A stretch of DNA of 64,000 nt from Lycorma delicatula. Taxonomy: Eukaryota; Arthropoda; Insecta; Hemiptera; Fulgoridae. A program made the translations under genes and the position numbers. Each line of letters opens with the position of its first letter. The first letter of the stretch is position 1. The DNA is taken from NCBI RefSeq assembly GCF_047948215.1, contig NC_134456.1, forward strand, positions 15,470,230-15,534,229. Reading direction: 5' to 3'. The notes beneath the pieces were generated by a model. It was not told the DNA's origin. It did no database searches and worked only from the letters and a program-made list of their open reading frames with translations. Shown piece by piece: positions 60,060-64,000 of this stretch.

Positions 60060-61140
60060 AGATGACATCTTGCAGGTGACCTCCTCGTCTACGTAAACAC
60101 TCATGAAGTCACTTCGTTAAATTGTTCATGGTTTGGCGTAACATCTCAACTGGAATTTCCGCAATTGCTTCTCAGATCTTTGCCTTCAGTTCTTCCGTTG
60201 TAGCAGGTCTACTGTGGAACACTTTGCTTTTAAGGTGACCCGACAAAAAGTAATCACAAGCTGAGAGATCAGGCGATCTGGGAGGACATCTAATGTCACC
60301 ATTTCGTGAAATGACACGTTGTCCAAACAATCGGCGTACAGCTGCCGATATTTGTGCAGTATGTGATGTTGCTCCGTCTTGTTGAAACCAGGCTGTGTTA
60401 AGAATTGGTGGAATTCTCTTTTGTTGTTCCACAACAAAGGTTTCAAGCACGGCAACGTAACGAGCCGACATCACTGTAATCGGAAGACTGTTCTCATCCT
60501 CAAAAAAATAAGGGCCTATAACACCGTAAGATGACATAGCACACCACACGGTAACTTTCTGGCTGTGCAACGGATGCTGGTGTAGCTGCGTAGGATTTTC
60601 TTGTGCCCAGTATTTGAAATTTTGCTTGTTAACAAATCCACTGAGGTGGAAATGTGCTTCGTTTGATATCCACAGTTCGTGAACAAACTGTTCGTTATCA
60701 TTTATCTTCTGAAGCATTACATTACAGAATTGTGCTCGCACAACTGTATCGTTCGGTTTCAGTTCCTGGACTATCTGCAACTTGTATGGATGGAATTGCA
60801 AGTCCTTCACTAATATTCTTCGAACTCTTGAACTATGCAAGTAAAGATTCTGAGAGACGACGGATTGACCGATGTTGACTTCGTGTAACAGAATCTTGTA
60901 AAGCTTGAACATTCTGTGGTGTACGGATGGTTCGCTCACAGCCTGGAGGTTTCTTTTTCATTGCCGAACCAGTTTCCTCAAAATTAGATATCCATGTTTT
61001 AATTGCATATGCTGATGGAACACGGTCGTGCCGTCCCAGATTAAAATGATGGCAAAATTCTCTACGCGATCCCTCCACACTGTCATTGTTTTTGTAAAAC
61101 ACTTTAATAGCAAATGCACGTTGCGCACCACTCCAAGGAT
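60060..61140 (-). pseudogene. IS630-type transposase, frameshifted
   Basis: Starts MDPWSGAQRAFAIKVFYKNN (61140), then PSAYAIKTWISNFEETGSAM, the N-terminal helix-turn-helix, up to SQHRSIRRLS. A one-base frameshift near 60855 shifts to QNLYLHSSRVRRIL. The catalytic domain follows: ELWISNEAHFHLSG, where the expected SDE is SNE so the first catalytic Asp is Asn; TAWFQQDGATSHTA with the second Asp; and PRSPDLSACDYFLSGHLKSK with the third. After ELKAKI there is a stop, then EAIAEIPVEMLRQTMNNLTK and another stop before the end. One frameshift, two stops and the D-to-N change make it inactive. Full length would be about 350 residues. Confidence 0.88.
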
Positions 61141-61231
61141 CCATGACAACTAAATGGCAGGTTAGGTTAGAGAGGCTGGCGCCACTTATCAAGTGATACC
61201 AATCGCCCATGGCTACCAACACAACTTATAA

Positions 61232-61284
61232 ACAGGGTGTTTACACAGTGTGTAAACACCCTGTAACACCCTGGTGTTACAGGG
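61232..61284. repeat. Two adjoining perfect hairpins at a transposon end
   Basis: First, a 15-bp stem (61232-61246 with 61250-61264, 3-base loop); second, a 12-bp stem (61259-61270 with 61273-61284, 2-base loop). Both are built from the motif ACAGGGTGTT that also forms the outer tip of the transposon, so the end appears to have been copied inward repeatedly. Confidence 0.9.
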
Positions 61285-61306
61285 TGTTTCTTTGAATCAC
61301 CCTGTA

Positions 61307-62661
61307 CAAGGGTTTTTTTTTTCAAGGTCCGATCGGTCACAAAATTAAAACCACAGTGAAAATATAAAATGTTTAATTTGTAACAAGTACTTACATAGTT
61401 ACGCTATTTCTCTACATAGTCGCCACTTTGATTTAGATATTTGTCATAGCTTGGTACCAACTTTCCAATACCCTCGTCATAGAAAGGAGCCACCTGTGTT
61501 TTTAGCCATGTTTCTATGCAGGTCTGCAGCTCAATGTCTGTGCCAAAATGTTGTCCTTCTAGCCAGCATTTCATGTGAGCAAAGAGGTGAAAATCGGTTG
61601 GAGCCAAGTCCGGGCTGTATGGTGGGTGATCAAACACTTTCCCCAATGAAAATGCTACAGGAGCTTCTTTGTTACAGCTGCAGTGTGTGGCCAAGCATTG
61701 TCATGGAGAAAGACAACGTTATCATGCCTGATGACAACATTCCTCTCCGCTTATTCTGAATTGCCCTTCGTAGATGTTGAAGAGTCGTGTAGTATGAGGC
61801 TGCAGTGTCACGTCCATCAGGGTCGTGCCACGTTCCATGAATTCCACCAAGAGAACTCCATTCTGATCCCAGAACACAGTAGCCATACACTTTCTGTTGG
61901 AGAAGGTTCGCTTGAACTTTTTTGGTTTACTGGGAGAATGAGAATGCATCCACTGTTTGGATTGTTCTTTTATTTCTTCAGTTTCGAAATGGACCCATAT
62001 CTTGTCCCCTGTGACAATTTTGCTCAAAAAATCTTCTCCTTCATTGTGGTAGCACTGGAGAAACATTGAGGAGGCGTCCATTCTCATTGTTTTGTGATGG
62101 TCGGACAGCATCTTGGAAACCCATCTCGCACACAGTTTGCGGTACTGAAGTCTCTCACTCACAATGTTGTAGAGAGCTGACCTTGAAATTTCAGGAAATG
62201 AATCACTCAATACAGAAATTGTGAACCGATGATTTTCTCGAATTGCCTCATCCAATCCCTTAAACGAGATCATCGGTTGACACTTGCTTCCTTCCCTGAC
62301 CACCTGCATCATGAACATCTGTACGTCCTGCTTTAAAGTTCCTGCACCACTGTTGCACTTTGCTGTCACTCATTGAAGTTTCACCGTACATATTACTTAT
62401 TTGTCGATGAATTTCAGCTGCATTACAGCCCTCAGCCTGAAGAAATTGAAATTGTTTTCAGCACTTCACACTTGGCGGGAGATGCCATTGTTGTAGACAT
62501 GTTTGCGTGCTAGCTGCGTGTTCAGAATTAAATGAAGTGACGTGGCATGACTGAAGGCCATACTAGAGACGCTGCGCAACACATATGCACAAAGGTTCAT
62601 CCGATTTTTGTGCGGGTTTTTATTTCACGGCGATCGGACCTTGAAAAAAAAATAACCCTCG
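61307..62661 (-). mobile_element. mariner with TIRs, 1355 bp
   Basis: Ends: CAAGGGTTTTTTTTTTCAAGG (from 61307) and CGAGGGTTATTTTTTTTCAAGG (complement of the right end at 62661), followed by GTCCGATCG in both. TA flanks at 61305-61306 and 62662-62663. The left TA is also the right TA of the neighbouring IS630-type element, so the two abut exactly. One transposase gene lies on the minus strand. Confidence 0.93.
61404..62500 (-). pseudogene. mariner DD34D transposase, frameshifted
   Basis: From about 62500 down: MASPAKCEVLKTI, then EGCNAAEIHRQISNMYGETS and DSKVQQWCRNFKAGRTDVH (first helix-turn-helix). After a frameshift come FPEISRSALYNIVSERLQYR, KIVTGDKIWVHFETEE (first Asp), KCMATVFWDQNGVLLVEFM, LRRAIQNKRRGMLSSGMI, VFLHDNAWPHTAA (second Asp), HPPYSPDLAPTDFHLFAHMK (third Asp) and SYDKYLNQSGDYVEK ending at 61404. 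All three catalytic Asp and the WVPHEL-region equivalent (ARWVSKML) are recognisable, but at least three frameshifts break the frame. Family usual length is about 345 residues, which fits. Confidence 0.9.
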
Positions 62662-63251
62662 TAATTTTGCTGCTTTATTATACTTCAGATCATATGAGAT
62701 CTAATTGATGAAAACAAGTACATGTTTAAATTGTGGGGTTGCAAGATAAAAACTTTGTAAATAATGAACATACATATCTGATGTTATATGTATGAATTAT
62801 CAAGCCATTGATATTTATAGTATTTAAAAATGCTGCTTCCTGATATGATCTACTCTGGGAAGATTTACCTAATTAGATTTCCAATATTGGTCAAAAAACT
62901 GTTTATATTATTCACTGTTTAAAATATGAACTGTCTGTAATATAAAAATAAAGTCTAAATCACATTAACTATAAAACAAACATTAAATCAAATTTATCTG
63001 ATTCAGTTCAAAAATTATTTAATGCCAGAAAAAGTAATTATTCTGTTCAAGTTAAAATTTTCAAAATTAATACCTGCTATTGTAATTGGTTAACTGTTCC
63101 CAATAAAACATATTTATGCCATACTGAAAGAATAAGTTTTTGAAAGAAGATTATGGGCTAATGCAATATAAAACGAATAGATTAAATGCAATGTATGAAT
63201 CTTCAAACAGCTTAGCATTGTAATTTACAAAGTTTGGCCAAAGCTAGAGAT
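62662..63251. other. No recognised gene
   Basis: AT-rich DNA with no recognised feature. If the 63252-63475 frame is a terminal exon, its 3' untranslated part lies here, but no clear AATAAA was found close to the stop. Confidence 0.5.
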
Positions 63252-63475
63252 TTAATCTATGATCTGTAATTGCTTTCGTACTTTATACTGCATACCAAAT
63301 CTGTTAGCAATCCTGAGAGCAGAATAAATATATTGCACCAAACGAGAACTGTGAATTGCAATTTCGACTAATGAATTTACAATTTGCAGTGTACCTTTTT
63401 GTTCTAAATTTTCATCTGTATTAGTATCTTCAATATCCCCAAGAAGACTGTAACTGCTTGCTGTACTAAGTGACA
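63252..63475 (-). CDS. Candidate exon of an unknown gene
   Basis: A minus-strand frame follows an acceptor (GATTTTATTTAG, AG at 63476-63477). It codes for about 73 residues: SLSTASSYSLLGDIEDTNTD, an acidic turn, then a long amphipathic helical part (LQIVNSLVEIAIHSSRLVQY, IYSALRIANRFGMQYKVRK) ending QLQIID and a stop. A GTATGC after RF could be a donor if the stop is not used. It is uninterrupted, non-repetitive and unlike any transposon protein I know. The function is unknown. Confidence 0.45.
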
Positions 63476-64000
63476 CTAAATAAAATCATATAAATAATAG
63501 TTTAGGCTATATCTTTCACTGTATACAAATAGTAAATACATTCAAATAAGTGCCAAAGCAAAATAAATGTTTAATGAATACAACATTCTATTTTTAATAG
63601 AATAAAATTCACACTCGCTTACACTAATCACCATACACTTTATACTAATCCCCAGAAATATAGCAAACTAATAAAACAGCTTACATGAATAGTTTAATCC
63701 TGGGAAGGTATAAATAACATACCTTATAATAATGTAATATTTTTGAATATATCAATTTAAAAGGAATATTTTTATTATTTAAATCATTCTCCTAGTGCAG
63801 AAACTATGCATTTTTATGAAAAAATATATGATTAATATTGATGTTTTAAGACATCTAATACAATCTTGCTGCATTCCATCAACCATCCAAAAAATGTGAA
63901 AATAACTCAAATGACCCTAGTTTTAATTTTTCTTTAGCTAGAAAGGAAAATGTTTAAATGTTCAATTATTTTATTTTTTCACAGTCAATAATGAAGTTAT
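63476..64000. other. No recognised gene
   Basis: AT-rich DNA upstream of the candidate exon, likely intronic if that exon is real. Confidence 0.5.

Larger units (their letters stand above)
59922..61304 (-). mobile_element. IS630/Tc1-type transposon with near-complete gene
   Basis: Ends are CAGGTGATTCAAAGAAAC (59922) and the complement of GTTTCTTTGAATCACCCTG (61304), nearly identical. TA lies on both sides (59920-59921, 61305-61306). Length is 1383 bases with one transposase gene on the minus strand. The right end carries extra inverted copies of the terminal sequence (61232-61284). It is among the youngest-looking DNA transposons in the window, judging by how much of its gene is still readable. 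Confidence 0.9.

Noticed and set aside
1..64000. A CRISPR array, operon, prophage or bacterial defence system
   Set aside because: No spaced direct repeats or bacterial gene order; introns, LINEs and mariners show an animal nuclear genome.

Overview
The window looks like AT-rich intergenic or intronic nuclear DNA from an insect. That view rests on the density and kinds of transposable elements: mariner and other Tc1/IS630-type transposons, piggyBac, hAT, BEL/Pao, and Jockey-, RTE- and CR1-like LINEs. It also rests on the long AT microsatellites and the lack of any compact gene order. A hemipteran-like genome is a reasonable guess, but no diagnostic host gene was identified. I recognised no complete, intact cellular gene, no rRNA or tRNA gene, and no CRISPR array. 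Nearly every coding stretch is a decayed mobile element.

Layout from left to right. 0-4 kb: microsatellites, then a 2.25 kb segment (234-2486) repeated almost perfectly at 34791-37041. The segment holds part of a minus-strand mariner broken by an LTR-like block and by a 5'-truncated RTE-like LINE with a 13-bp target duplication. 6.8-10.3 kb: a mariner with 29-bp inverted ends contains a second complete mariner and a collapsed BEL/Pao retrotransposon. 12-15.8 kb: a nearly full-length but dead Jockey-like LINE on the minus strand. 15.9-21 kb: RTE-like remnants, a candidate solo LTR, and an IS630-type element inserted in an RTE relic. 21.8-25.5 kb: a 3.7 kb element with very long imperfect inverted repeats and an unclassified transposase-like gene, called family B here; a second partial copy lies at 57.8-58.6 kb. 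29.1-30.8 kb and 40.0-42.6 kb: two copies in opposite orientation of another unclassified spliced DDE-like gene, called family A here. 37.2-39.1 kb: piggyBac and mariner pieces. 44.3-47.6 kb: an IS630-type transposase relic split near its 3' end by an RTE-like LINE with a 10-bp target duplication. 51.2-52.0 kb: a non-autonomous hAT element with a perfect 8-bp target duplication. 54.8-57.3 kb: a CR1/Jockey-like LINE. 59.9-62.7 kb: two different Tc1/mariner-type elements abutting at one shared TA.

Several short minus-strand reading frames have plausible splice acceptors (5.1, 32.1, 50.6 and 63.3 kb) and belong to no element I recognise. They may be exons of one or more host genes whose introns hold this transposon load; that is inference. 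The nesting gives relative ages. For example, the mariner at 1-4 kb predates the LINE inside it, and the segmental duplication is younger than that LINE.
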